From positions 1-64,000 of the forward strand of contig NW_024105258.1 in the NCBI RefSeq assembly GCF_016802725.1: a DNA stretch of 64,000 nt, read 5' to 3'. Position numbers and translations under genes: made by a program. Positions within the stretch are counted from its first letter, which is position 1, and each line of letters begins with the position of its first letter. A model generated the notes under the pieces. It made no database searches, was not told the DNA's origin, and saw only the letters and a list, made by a program, of their open reading frames with translations. Below are positions 48,601-58,499 of this stretch, piece by piece. This stretch comes from Solenopsis invicta. Lineage: Eukaryota > Arthropoda > Insecta > Hymenoptera > Formicidae.

Positions 48601-50660
48601 CGATAATTTGACAAAGGCAGGTTCTTCGTGTACAGGAGGTAATTGAAGCAAATCTCCAAATAAAAGAATATGCTTTTGACCAAACCAGCCATCATCACAA
48701 TCAGTAGTATCAAATATTTCACATAATCGTAGATGTATATACAACAAAGTCAAATTCGATATCATTGATACTTCGTCAATTATAAAAAGGACGACATCTT
48801 TGAGATCAGCTCGTAAAACTTTCAATACATGATCAGCTAATTGTTTATACTTGGGAGTATGACCATGTTCAACAGGTAATTGAAGCAATCTATGTACTGT
48901 CAAACCATCTACATTAAGCGCTGCTATACCGGTAGGTGCCGCTATAGCAGTATCCTTGTTGAGATTTTGTTTTATCCAACATTTAATAGTTTTAATTAAG
49001 AAACTTTTACCAGTACCTCCTTCTCCACTAACGTATAATCGTAGTGACGATTTTTCATTTGACATTACACTACTAGTGACTCTATCAAATACTCTTTTTT
49101 GGTCTACATTCAGTTTTGAAATAATTTGAGACATATCGATCTCTTCGTTACATTTATTACCAAGATCTTTAAAATCTTGCATTGCCTCACCAGCTTGAAC
49201 ATTTTGAACACCTATCGGATTATCAGGATCATCCTGAGACACATGCTGTTGCTTTTCGTCTAACTGTTGTTGAACTAATTCCTTCGCAGTTTCGAATGCT
49301 TTTTTCAATTCCTCCATTCTTTCGTGATACTGCAATGCCTCAACGAGATGTAATTTTATAGTGTGAAATGATTCCGCATAAGTATCACAACCATTTTTAA
49401 GCTCTTCTATTTTCCGCCATGGTTGAAACATAAGAAGTAATGCAAAGAAATAATCTTCCGGCCTAGTATTGACATCATATCTATAATGATTAATAAGATA
49501 TGCACGCTGTCGCCGTTTAAGATAATAAACATTATCTATCTTGTAAAATGTAATATTTTTACTTTTTGGTTTGATTTTCGTAATATCATGCCATTGTGCA
49601 AATTCATATAAAGACATAGATTCAAATTCCTTTGGTCTATTCGGATAATGATTGTCTATCATAGATGGACAAAATATGTCTTTTGATTCTTCATCAAGAG
49701 CTTGAACTTCCTTACAACTTTTGACTCTTCTGTATCGTATTTTATTAACATCTAGCCATTTAATAGTCGTTGCTGGATCAGTTCCGTATAAAGAAATGCC
49801 TAGCAATGTATCGGCAGCTTCAAGAGCTCCACATTCCCTATGATTTAAGAATCGTAAATCAACGTTCCAGAGACAACTTGCCACTGATTTATTTTTCTGA
49901 TCTTTACTCTCAAGGATATTTTCAGATAATTCACACTTGCTTGCTTTACTTACATACTTAGTAACGTACCAAGTAAGCAATGTTGAGTTTTCACCAACAA
50001 ATTGTATATCCATATTTCCTTCCCACGCAGTAAGAACAACAAGATTATAATCATTTACATAAACTTCATTATCTGTTCGAGGAAGATCATAAAGCCTACT
50101 TCTAGGCTTTAATTTTTTTCTACCTGCTATCGAACTTACAACGTCTTTCATGATTAACGTTTCCGTAATAACACGAGGAAAACCAAAACGACATACACGA
50201 ATAACTTTACGCCCCATTTTCTTAGAACGAAGACAATAATTGTTATGTTTGTGTAATTGATACGTATTGACTCGTTTATACAATGTTGGAGAAATATTTT
50301 TATCCGGCATTTTACAACTTACATGTTGTAAAATAAATTTGGCAACATCTTCAACAGATGATTCACCAATAATTGGAGCATCTTTTATCCAAATTAACAG
50401 ATGAAAGTGTTGGATGCCTCTGCCTTGATATTCTCGCCGCCAAAAGTAATGTGTAACTTCTCCGATCGGATGATCTTCGGAACAAATAAAATCAAGCATC
50501 GCCCGAAATTTATTATCGAGAAATCTCGATGTTGACACGGGATCTCTGGCAACGAGAACACTGATACAAGACGAATCATTATGCCATCCATTTACTTCAC
50601 GAATATATTCACCTAAATCATTCCACTCCCATTCGCCAGGACTCAATGTTACAAACCATG
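45617..50660 (-). mobile_element. Helitron, right copy, missing its 5' end
   Basis: From the minus-strand 3' end (CTAG complement at 45617) through a 1.12 kb repeat tail to the Rep-helicase-USP gene. The tail has two rather than four of the ~55-bp units seen in the left copy. The 5' side stops within the coding region against LINE sequence at ~50660, so the first part of Rep and the 5' terminus are absent. Confidence 0.8.
46738..50646 (-). CDS. Helitron Rep/PIF1-type helicase fused to a USP-like cysteine protease domain
   Basis: 1302 codons are open; homology extends ~4 codons further upstream (WFVT), so the N-terminus is truncated. The Rep nuclease has RGIQHFHLLIW with His80 and His82, and Tyr227 and Tyr231 in YVTKYVSK, for rolling-circle nicking. 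The helicase spans ~510-1000: Walker A GEGGTGKS (541-548), IIDEVSM, LLFGDLLQLPP, HKSQGLSL and YVALSRVTS. From ~1030 a ubiquitin-specific-protease fold follows: Cys box KISCYANAPLQC (Cys1044), two CxxC pairs (1135/1138, 1183/1186) like the USP zinc finger, His box HHGSCIQNGHFTS (His1258), Asp1275/1276 and YILFLEK. All catalytic residues are present. The domain might remove ubiquitin from host or element proteins; that is inference. Confidence 0.9.
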   Translation of the reverse strand: MSPGEWEWNDLGEYIREVNGWHNDSSCISVLVARDPVSTSRFLDNKFRAMLDFICSEDHPIGEVTHYFWRREYQGRGIQHFHLLIWIKDAPIIGESSVEDVAKFILQHVSCKMPDKNISPTLYKRVNTYQLHKHNNYCLRSKKMGRKVIRVCRFGFPRVITETLIMKDVVSSIAGRKKLKPRSRLYDLPRTDNEVYVNDYNLVVLTAWEGNMDIQFVGENSTLLTWYVTKYVSKASKCELSENILESKDQKNKSVASCLWNVDLRFLNHRECGALEAADTLLGISLYGTDPATTIKWLDVNKIRYRRVKSCKEVQALDEESKDIFCPSMIDNHYPNRPKEFESMSLYEFAQWHDITKIKPKSKNITFYKIDNVYYLKRRQRAYLINHYRYDVNTRPEDYFFALLLMFQPWRKIEELKNGCDTYAESFHTIKLHLVEALQYHERMEELKKAFETAKELVQQQLDEKQQHVSQDDPDNPIGVQNVQAGEAMQDFKDLGNKCNEEIDMSQIISKLNVDQKRVFDRVTSSVMSNEKSSLRLYVSGEGGTGKSFLIKTIKCWIKQNLNKDTAIAAPTGIAALNVDGLTVHRLLQLPVEHGHTPKYKQLADHVLKVLRADLKDVVLFIIDEVSMISNLTLLYIHLRLCEIFDTTDCDDGWFGQKHILLFGDLLQLPPVHEEPAFVKLSNEKIQKFLGSLNAVNLWTTLFEYDELTINMRQQGDVSYRELLSRIRIGLSTNSDCDILEKRKLSFKGESFEARLNEICDFIESLPSDTVCLLPTCHMCDVLNTAMLSRIASKEILLIAEDEIDCIPYIKKKVKKVLSNNDEDTSRTAGLSKQISIKIGAKVMIKRNIDASLGLVNGTIATVISVVQDTSTDYIEGVKLLLPSGSEYLIERLNVKFPVMDGAYVIRKQFPLTLSYGITIHKSQGLSLQNAIMDIGNSVFSWGQTYVALSRVTSLDGLHLINYDPSSVVASEEAILEYNRLKKLNKPEAKIINVSKERFRKVKDVPWTLGKTIISVQQSAQKQVEQSFGNWIIHGFENTDKISCYANAPLQCIFHLNIIRKQLFNFDNLDVLSTLAHRYENGMRNLNTCTIRKDLGDYFSTDTKRDAFDFLNALCTKYDFIKNLVEHQVISTSRCKICSYVNANNYNQVILSIPISNVKKKSINLNDLLNISFLRLSDSEKLCERCGENMSIKNEITWTKQIFIIRLILFSLQNGVLEKVPQKLNLTAVPTSKILISGQEFKVMNAVFHHGSCIQNGHFTSMCREGSSGKWFESDDMQVTKKQWPRGAKDIYILFLEKVGSK

Positions 50661-50664
50661 TCGC

Positions 50665-51405
50665 TGGTCTTCTGCATTTTTTTCTTCTACTCCTTCCCAG
50701 TATCTCCCCTCTCTTAGCTCGTTCCCCAGCCTAAATCTCGCTCTTATCATTCTTTCATCTTTTCTTTTATTTAAATGTTCTTACTACTTTCGACCTTTAT
50801 TTTATTATATATCCTGTTATAAACTTTCTTATCTGTATTGCTTTATCCTCTTTCCTTTATTCTTCCTTTATCACTATCCCTCTTTATCTTCTTCTCTAAA
50901 TTTTTTTCTGTTCTACCGCAAATCCTCTTTCCTCAAAGAATCTTTTTCTTCTTTCTTTCCACCTTGATCTTTCTCTCAACTTTCCTTTTCTTATCTCTAT
51001 TAGACATCTTCTCGCTAACTTACTCCCGCTTCCATGTATCAATTTTTCTCGTCCCATTTAATTTCCTCTCTTAACATGTACCTTGGTGTTCTCCAATTTA
51101 GTCCTAGTGTTTATCTTATGTATTTTTCTTATATCTTTTTCACCACCTTTTCCCTCTCTTCCCAACCCCATATTTCCTTCCCATATAGCATTATACTTTC
51201 TTTACCTCTTTCTCCTTCTTTTCTGAATCCTCATTTTATACTTCCTTCACCTCTTCCTCCTTCTTTTCTGAATCCTCATTATTTTACTTTCGTTCACACT
51301 GACTGTCAACTTCTTCCTTTCCATATATTTTCTTATTCTTATCATTTTTCTCATCTTCCCTTTTTCTTTTGCCAACAGTACTACATCATCCTTTAATATG
51401 TTATA
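50665..51405 (-). pseudogene. LINE reverse transcriptase C-terminal remnant
   Basis: On the minus strand, from ~51400, KDDVVLLAK (a changed FADD motif) is followed by YMERKKLTVSVNESKIM. After a tandem 60-bp duplication come IWGWEEREKV, LGLNWRTPRYMLREE and RARFRLGNELREGRYWEG. This is the post-YADD region of a non-LTR reverse transcriptase of the kind common in Hymenoptera. Frameshifts and stops occur throughout. The + strand therefore looks pyrimidine-rich, and its open frames are not genes. It ends at the truncated Helitron. Confidence 0.7.
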
Positions 51406-51692
51406 AATATATTATGGACAACTATTTCGTAAATCATACATTTATTGTTTTAACTTTGTATAACTCGAAAAGTGTACAACTGAATATAAGTTAAATCGAA
51501 AGTAAAAAGACCTTATAACAATTGTCAGTTATTACGTACTAGCATATTAGCATCACTAAAAAAACGGCAGGCTACTAAATGAATAAGCCCATAAGCAATT
51601 GTTAGAATAACGTCACCTAATAATAACGAAGATAATAGGGGTAGCCATATTGTTGACAGTAGCCATAATACCCTCTTCTCCTCTATTAAAAG
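51406..51692. other. No recognisable feature
   Basis: This AT-rich stretch has no splice-flanked coding sequence or repeat structure. The minus-strand frame 51525-51821 runs into the neighbouring MITE and has no recognisable family. Confidence 0.5.
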
Positions 51693-52081
51693 CATTGAAC
51701 TATACTTTAACTGGAATGGGCACTGCCATATAACGTCCGTAAGCGGAAAACGTGATAGAAATAGCATGATGCAAGGGGCCACCTCTCTTTTTCTAAGCGT
51801 CCTCTGCGCATGCGTCAGCATTCACCTTACATTCCTACTCAAAAGTTAAATTTCTTTTTTGTTTTCATGTTAATACAGCATGTAACGGAATTCGTGGAAA
51901 CAAGGAAGAAATTAACTTTTACTTAAAAAGTTACTTAAAAATATCTATTCTCATGTGCCGGTACTGCAAAACTTTCTAACGTGACTGTACTGACAAAGAG
52001 AGGTGGCCCTTCGAAATGGCTCTCTCTCTCGTCACGTTTTCTGGCGACTAGTGCCCATTCCAGTTAGAGTATAGTTCAATG
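51693..52081. mobile_element. 389-bp MITE with 8-bp target duplication
   Basis: CATTGAACTATACT and onward forms ~32-bp inverted ends, flanked by a perfect ATTAAAAG duplication (51685-51692 and 52082-52089). Further inside, GGCCACCTCTC (51779) and GAGAGGTGGCC (52000) form a second inverted pair. An 8-bp duplication fits hAT or P superfamilies. The ends lack the CAGNG hAT start, so P is possible. Confidence 0.75.
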
Positions 52082-52089
52082 ATTAAAAG

Positions 52090-52950
52090 AAATTTATGTA
52101 AAGTTGCATGCAACAAGATCAGTTCTGTAAATATTAAAAATACTGTAATATATGATTTTTTAACATAAAATTGAGTAAAAATATTGATTTTTAAAGTAAA
52201 AAATTACATATGAAATTAATAAACCGTACGTCCTTTGGATATAAAGAAGACATATGTAGAAATTAGATCGACATAATTTCCAAATATATATAATGAATGC
52301 AATTATGATTAATGCATTAATGTATGTATCTATCTATATTCTTATAATTGAATCTGCACCGATCGCAGTCAGATAATATAATACATATACATAACATAAC
52401 GAGACGTCCAAAGTACATCCTTCGAACATCCTGCGGACGGCCGAAATACAGAAACATAAACAGGATATTTCAGGACATAAATCGGCTGTTCGAAGGACGT
52501 CCATGTGTTGTGTGGGATACTATGTGACACTTTATAGTATGTACTTAATAAAATTTTGCAAGAGATCTGTACGAGATTTTTAAATAGACTACTTCATAAT
52601 TTTAAGCTTTTTTTCTAAAAAAAAATAATCTGTTTTAATTAAATTTATATTTACACATATGCAGTTTCAGACACACGTTATATAAAATATTATGATAGTC
52701 TAAAAAAATATGACTCACCTCAGATTGATATTCACACAATGTACAGGACACAAAAGTGTCACTCTAACCTGCGAACCGAAATTTTAATTGACAACTGTTC
52801 AAATTAGGAATAGATAAAAATATTACGTAAAGAAACGCAATCTTCTTTCTTAACCTTACCTCCAATATCGATGAAATATAATTAACCTTTCCTTTTGGTC
52901 TCTGGTCTGGATTAGTCTTCACACGAAATCACAATGTCACGTTATCAATA
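52090..52950. other. Mostly featureless AT-rich DNA
   Basis: The only structure noted is a loose inverted repeat (CATCCTTCGAACATCC at ~52421 and CTGTTCGAAGGACGTCC at ~52487), perhaps an old element. No coding sequence was seen. Confidence 0.4.
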
Positions 52951-53275
52951 AGCGGGAAACACACACTGTGCTTCCCCTTTAATCGGATATAGTAACATCC
53001 ATAGTTACAATTGGTACTGACCAATCATAGTTATTTCATTCTTCGGAGAAAACTTGTGATTGGCTAGTTTAAGGTACATAAGAATTACCGTGTAATCCAT
53101 GATGATGGCCACACTGGCCACAGTCGTGATTGCCGATTTGACAGATTATCTAACCTCAAAAGTCATCAACAACAATATCTCGCTTCGCGAAGCAGAGTGA
53201 CACTTTTCCTGCTACATTCGTCCGTTTCGTATAAAAACGCGTCGAATCAGCCTGATTTCATCAATATCGAAGGTA
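52951..53275 (+). promoter_or_regulatory. Possible promoter and non-coding first exon
   Basis: Two CCAAT-type boxes (GACCAATCAT at ~53018, inverted GATTGG at ~53057), a TATAAAAA at ~53231 and a splice donor GAAG|GTAAGT at ~53272 lie in this order. They could start the RWDD1-like locus downstream. No translated exon 1 could be assigned, so this is tentative. Confidence 0.35.
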
Positions 53276-55659
53276 AGTCACACATCAATCAATAATTTAT
53301 CTGTATTTAACAATATATATTTTGCTTGCATTACTTCTCCTACAATATGATAAATATCATAAACATATACTGTGTGAGATTTTTCTTTCTGACTAAAAAT
53401 TTGTTTTAATTATAAACAATTACAAATAATATAATAATTCTTGATTATAAATAACATTTTGATTGTACATAATTTGATTGCTTCAATGATGAGTGTCTGT
53501 TCTTGTCTGTTGCAGTGTTGTGTTTAATTAATCTATCATCTACTACTTGCACCGCCATTCGATCCCAACACCTGAGCAGTATCCTTCACGCATTTTGTTT
53601 ATAATGGGAGTACACATACGAGTGATAGCATTCAATTCAATATCAATATTATAACTTAGCGGGCTATAAGTGTGATTGATGACTTCTATATATTATGAAT
53701 TTTGTTGCAGCGACACTGGAAAGTTGATCTTCAAGCCCACACAACCCTCTTTTCCCCATGAGATTTAGAGTATTCGCAACCTCTTGATATTTTGAAAACT
53801 TTGAGTTCTAGTAAGTTGTGCACATGTGATCTTTTTATAATATATATAAAATATTTGATTTATATAATTGTCTGAATATTACAATATTTTGTGAATTTTT
53901 TAAAGCTCTTACGATTAATAAAAATTCAATTTACAGAGCATAACTGAAAAAATATATATAATTAATGTGCATTACTTTTGTGTAATAAAAAAAAGATTCG
54001 TTGAGCATCAACATCGAATTTGTAAAAATTATTTCATTTGTCAAGAAGCAAAAAATTGAATTTTTTTAAATGAGCAGTTTATAAAACTGAAGAATATTAC
54101 TGTTGTTATAGAAAGATAGAAATAGAGGATTGTAGAAAATTAGAAAATGCTACCTAATGATAACGTTGAATTTTTTATAATAAAAATTTATGGGTTTTTG
54201 ATATAAACATGTATATATATCACATAGTTGTTACATATATGTCCAAGTATCTAGATGAGTCACTACTCATATCAATTTTGCAGCAAAAGAATTTGGAGGA
54301 TGGAGGTAACGAGAAATTGAAGGCACACCTAACAGAACAGATGTATGAAAATCTTGGAATGGTAATGGTTTTTACAATGGTCAGTGCAGCTCAAGAATGG
54401 CTGAACGTACAGTGGGACAAGATAAACCTGAGGAGAGAGGAGACTGCGGCACAAAAACTGAAGGAGGAAAAGGATGGAGAAGGGGTAAGACTAGTTTTCC
54501 TCATTGTTCTTTTGAGATTTAAAGATTCTAATAAGTAATTACATAAAATACAGTCTGTTATGTAGTTATCACATTTCTAAAATAAGAAAAACGATGAAAT
54601 TAGATTTCTCTTTAATTTTACTTTTCCAGAAAATTAGGAACACTTAGTATCTTATTACAACAGTTACTTTTTTATTTGTGTTTAAAATTTTATTTGTGTT
54701 TAAAATATTGAATTTATTTGTGTCTAGAATATTGAAAACACGGGCTAAGACGTTCGAAATATATTCATTCCCCCAGACGACAATCGTAATGGTTTTATAG
54801 ACTATTTGAGAGAACTCTCGTAACTGTCGAACCTTTTTCAAGCTGGAAAGAGAACTTTGATGAAGAAATGGGCTACACGAAACGGAAAGAATTAGCGGAT
54901 AGCGAGGGCAAAAAGTTAACAGGCAGGGTATTATTTTTTATTTTACATAAAACTATTCTTTCTTTTAAATTTTATTAATAACAAAATCAATATTTATCAA
55001 TATTATAAAGATATAACAAATTCTTTATTGGTAAATTTTTTCATTAAAAGAAATATATGAAGATATATACAGATGTAAAGAAAAAGTAATGTTACGTCCA
55101 GAATTCTCGAAATAAGTCTCTCGGGTCGGTTGGCAGGTAGAGACTTAGAGAAATAATTCGAGCGAGGTAGGAAGGACGGAACAAGCCTAATCTCTCGCAC
55201 ACATGTCTCCGGGCGAGTGCGACGAGTCGAATGCGTCAGGTGAGTCAGAATGTAGGTCAGGTGTCGAGGATGACGACCTATGACTCTCATTCAGACTCTT
55301 GCATTCGTGTAGTCCTTATTTTGCGTAAACGAATCGAATCGCTTTTACGCGGGATCGGACTAAGTGCAATTTTATCGGAGCGGGAATTAGAGGTGATTGA
55401 AGTAAAGAAAAGTGATTGAGACTAAGAATTACAATTTATTTTAACATAATAAAAGAAATAACCAATTACAATGATAGGTGATGACTAAAATAATAATTAT
55501 TAATGTACAAATAATATTTTTGTTAGTAGAAAACATGTATAATAAAAAGAAGAAAAATCTTATGTTCTTAATAACAAAAAAAATTGTAATTATAACTTAA
55601 ATTCTAGTTGGTTATAAGTGTGCATGTGTAGGTGTATTTTATGATCAAGGAATTTTTAG

Positions 55660-56280
55660 TTATCCAGGTAGGCTTTGGAGCGAGTCGAAGATTTCTTCAA
55701 ATTCATTGAGTACTCTTCGATTCGCTTCGATATTTTCATTTACTATATTCTCTACCTGTTCGGGAGTAAATAATGAATCGGAATGCGGGTTTTCTTGGGG
55801 AAACTCTAGCGCGGGGGAATATGGATCTTCCGGAGGTCTTCGAACAGGTGAATCGGAATTACGATAAAAAAAATCGGGGGAAGGTGTAGGAGGAAAATCT
55901 GTAGGAGAAAAGGTTGAATCCCGAGGAGAGGCTAAGGGTTCTGCAAAAGGATCGAAGGTAGAAGACGGTGACCCTGGTGGTTGTTTAAAATCTGGTTCTA
56001 CATGAGATCCAGGAGAGTAAGAGGGGGAAGGATAACGACAGGGGGAAAAAGAGTGTGATTCAGGGGACGGATTTGAGACTGGCGGAGATGAGTCGGTCGG
56101 TTCGTCGGAAGTACTCAAATTAATTAGAGCGTTAGGTAAAACAGAAATTTTTGCTCGCTGTTTGCGTAATTTACCGCAGAGCGACAACGATGCGCCAAGC
56201 CTCCGGAGCTTCTTATTTCGGCGATTCCGACAGTTCTTAATGGCTCTTCGAGTTTTATGGTCAGGGACTCGCTTACGCAC
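55660..56280 (-). CDS. LTR-encoded Pro/Ser-rich protein with basic N-terminus
   Basis: 206 codons, family unrecognised. Residues 1-~48 are strongly basic (HKTRRAIKNCRNRRNKKLRR, then KLRKQRAK), apt for RNA or DNA binding. Residues ~55-165 are rich in Pro, Ser, Asp and Phe and probably disordered. The end (~170-206) is an acidic helix (EQVENIVNENIEANRRVLNE). It lies wholly inside the LTR, downstream of its TATA box and tandem array. Solo LTR 1 has a matching Arg-rich stretch (YKSRAAVKRHRSRYNRRIRR) at the same place without an ATG. Conservation across two diverged LTRs suggests a real protein, perhaps a leader or Gag N-terminus. Confidence 0.5.
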   Translation of the reverse strand: MRKRVPDHKTRRAIKNCRNRRNKKLRRLGASLSLCGKLRKQRAKISVLPNALINLSTSDEPTDSSPPVSNPSPESHSFSPCRYPSPSYSPGSHVEPDFKQPPGSPSSTFDPFAEPLASPRDSTFSPTDFPPTPSPDFFYRNSDSPVRRPPEDPYSPALEFPQENPHSDSLFTPEQVENIVNENIEANRRVLNEFEEIFDSLQSLPG

Positions 56281-56454
56281 TAAAATGAATTTGAGAATTG
56301 AGGCTACGTTCTCTCTTTCTTATAAAGGGAAATAAAATTTATATTATAACTTCTTGAAAGAAGAAAAAGGGAAAGCAAAAGAAAAAAAGGTTTGAATTAA
56401 TAAAAGGAACAGAATTCTTCGTTTCCGCTGGAAGCAAAGAAAACTGCGAATTCA

Positions 56455-57432
56455 ATCGAACGGGAGTTCGATTGTATCCAGCAGGGAATAAAGAGAGTCG
56501 TGGACCCAATCGAAAGAGCTCGATTGTATCCTACGGGAAATAAAAAGAGTCGCGGACCCAGTCGAAAGAGCTCGACTGTATCCTGCGGGAAATAAAGAGA
56601 GTCGTGGACCCAATCGAAAGAGCTCGATTGTATCCTACGGGAAATAAAAAGAGTCGCGGACCCAATCGAAAGAGCTCGACTGTATCCTGCGGGAAATAAA
56701 GAGAGTCGTGGACCCAATCGAAAGAGCTCGATTGTATCCTACGGGAAATAAAAAGAGTCGCGGACCCAATCGAAAGAGCTCGACTGTATCCTGCGGGAAA
56801 TAAAGAGAGTCGTGGACCCAATCGAAAGAGCTCGATTGTATCCTACGGGAAATAAAAAGAGTCGCGGACCCAATTGAAAGAGCTCGACTGTATCCTGCGG
56901 GAAATAAAGAGAGTCGTGGACCCAATCGAAAGAGCTCGATTGTATCCTACGGGAAATAAAAAGAGTCGCGGACCCAATCGAAAGAGCTCGACTGTATCCT
57001 GCGGGAAATAAAGAGAGTCGTGGACCCAATCGAAAGAGCTCGATTGTATCCTACGGGAAATAAAAAGAGTCGCGGACCCAATCGAAAGAGCTCGACTGTA
57101 TCCTGCGGGAAATAAAGAGAGTCGTGGACCCAATCGAAAGAGCTCGATTGTATCCTACGGGAAATAAAAAGAGTCGCGGACCCAATCGAAAGAGCTCGAT
57201 TGTATCCTACGGGAAATAAAAGGAGTCGCGGACCCAATCGAAAGAGCTCGACTGTATCCTGCGGGAAATAAAGAGAGTCGCGGACCCAATCGAAAGAGCT
57301 CGACTGTATCCTGCGGGAAATAAAGAGAGTCGTGGACCCAATCGAAAGAGCTCGATTGTATCCTACGGGAAATAAAAAGAGTCGCGGACCCAATCGAAAG
57401 AGCTCGACTGTATCCTGCGGGAAATAAAGAGA
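56455..57432. repeat. 52-bp tandem array within solo LTR 2
   Basis: About 19 units contain GGACCCAATCGAAAGAGCTC and alternate between two variants (GATTGTATCCTACGGG and GACTGTATCCTGCGGG), giving a 104-bp higher-order period. Overlapping minus-strand 96-codon frames are products of the array. Confidence 0.92.
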
Positions 57433-57980
57433 CTGAGAGTAATAGAGGGAGAAAAGGAAGGGTAGTGCAATAATACTGAATATATGAATGTTTTGAAAAA
57501 TATAAATCAACAAAACAAATATCTTATGAGAGAGAGAAGGTAGTCTTATGAAGAGTAAAAATAAAAAAATAAAAATAATGGACGGCTGAGACTTACTGTT
57601 GGGTGAAGTTTGAAGGTGCGAACGATTTAGTGGTTGGCAGAGCGGATTCAGCTTACAACGGCGGACGGTTGGTCGACGGTTGGCACTCAGAGTGTTCGGA
57701 TCTCACAATGCCGCGTCGAATTTAAGTACGGTGAATACGAATCCGAACGTCACAAACTCGGACATATAATGTCACGGAATGTGCGCCGGATCGAACTAGA
57801 GTGAATCGCGAAGCGAAAAATGAGCGATTGATCAGAATGAAAAAAAGGTGCGGTATGTGCCCGTAAGTGACTGTAAATGATTGTAAGAAAATAAGTAAGT
57901 GCCCGTAAGTGACTGTAAATGATTGTAAGAAAATAAGTAAGTAAGTGCTGAGTAAGTGCTCGCGGGCTCCGGAGCTCCTT

Positions 57981-57989
57981 CCTTTTATA
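57981..57989 (-). promoter_or_regulatory. TATA box of solo LTR 2
   Basis: TATAAAAGG on the minus strand lies ~270 bp from the LTR's 5' end in that orientation, followed by GC-rich sequence where transcription would start. Confidence 0.6.
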
Positions 57990-58499
57990 CCTGATTCTGC
58001 CTATGATTTCTATGGGATTTTAATCCGCAGGTGTACTGCTTCCTATTGTCGTCCGCGCGCTACTTTTTAATTGTACGACAAGTGTTTCATGTCGATGGGG
58101 TCAATCATCCGCCAAAATCGGCACGTGTCAAGGATGGACCAGCCGTATTGACTCGACTTTAGTGTATCTGCGCGGTTAAGGTAGATCATCTTTTCGAAAT
58201 TTTCGGTTGCTTGGCTGCATCGATTTCGAAAGAAAAGAATTGTTACTCCACAGGACGTAACAGTAACAAGACTTCTTTTTATTTGTTGAAAGCTGGAGAA
58301 CTTTTTAAAATCTGACTTTTATTCTATCTATAAGATATTCTATATTGATATTTTGCGTATCAACTTTGGTGACATAGGTGATGCTGTAAAAGTAGAATGA
58401 GACAGTTTGGTCCAAAACCTAGACGATGATGAGGACTATCCAGACGATGATGAGGACGACCCAGACTATGATTCAAATATCTCGGATGATAGTGCCTAA

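Larger units (their letters stand above)
55090..58262 (-). mobile_element. Large solo LTR, family 2
   Basis: The 3.2 kb unit starts TGTTACGTCC and ends GGACGTAACA, flanked by GTAA duplications (55086-55089, 58263-58266). In minus orientation: U3, TATA box (57981-57989), a GTAAGTC donor-like site (~57590), a 52-bp tandem array, a 206-codon ORF, then AATAAA (~55430). This order matches solo LTR 1 although the repeat units are unrelated. No internal retrotransposon genes are present. Confidence 0.75.
54215..58499 (+). pseudogene. RWDD1: RWDD1-like gene remnant, split by a solo LTR
   Basis: Three blocks match RWD-domain protein 1, a cofactor of the DRG2 translation GTPase. Block 54215-54484 covers the end of the RWD domain and the coiled coil (DESLLISI, LTEQMYENLGMVMVFT, REETAAQKLKEE), with donor GTAAGA. 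Block ~54812-54927 gives TVEPFSSWKENFDEEMGY and ELADSEGKKLTG. Block 58377-58499 is the acidic tail (GDAVKVE, DDDEDDPDYDSN) with an early TGA at 58400 and the final TAA at 58497. The N-terminal RWD part was not found. The 3.2 kb solo LTR lies between blocks two and three. One stop plus missing parts argue for a pseudogene; undetected exons are possible. Confidence 0.65.

Noticed and set aside
50838..51396. Two + strand frames rich in Leu, Phe and Ser, looking like membrane proteins
   Set aside because: They are the complement of an A/G-rich LINE reverse transcriptase remnant that reads sensibly on the minus strand.
56397..57513. Set of near-identical 96-residue minus-strand proteins
   Set aside because: Frames shifted by 104 bp through the 52-bp array; not separate genes.
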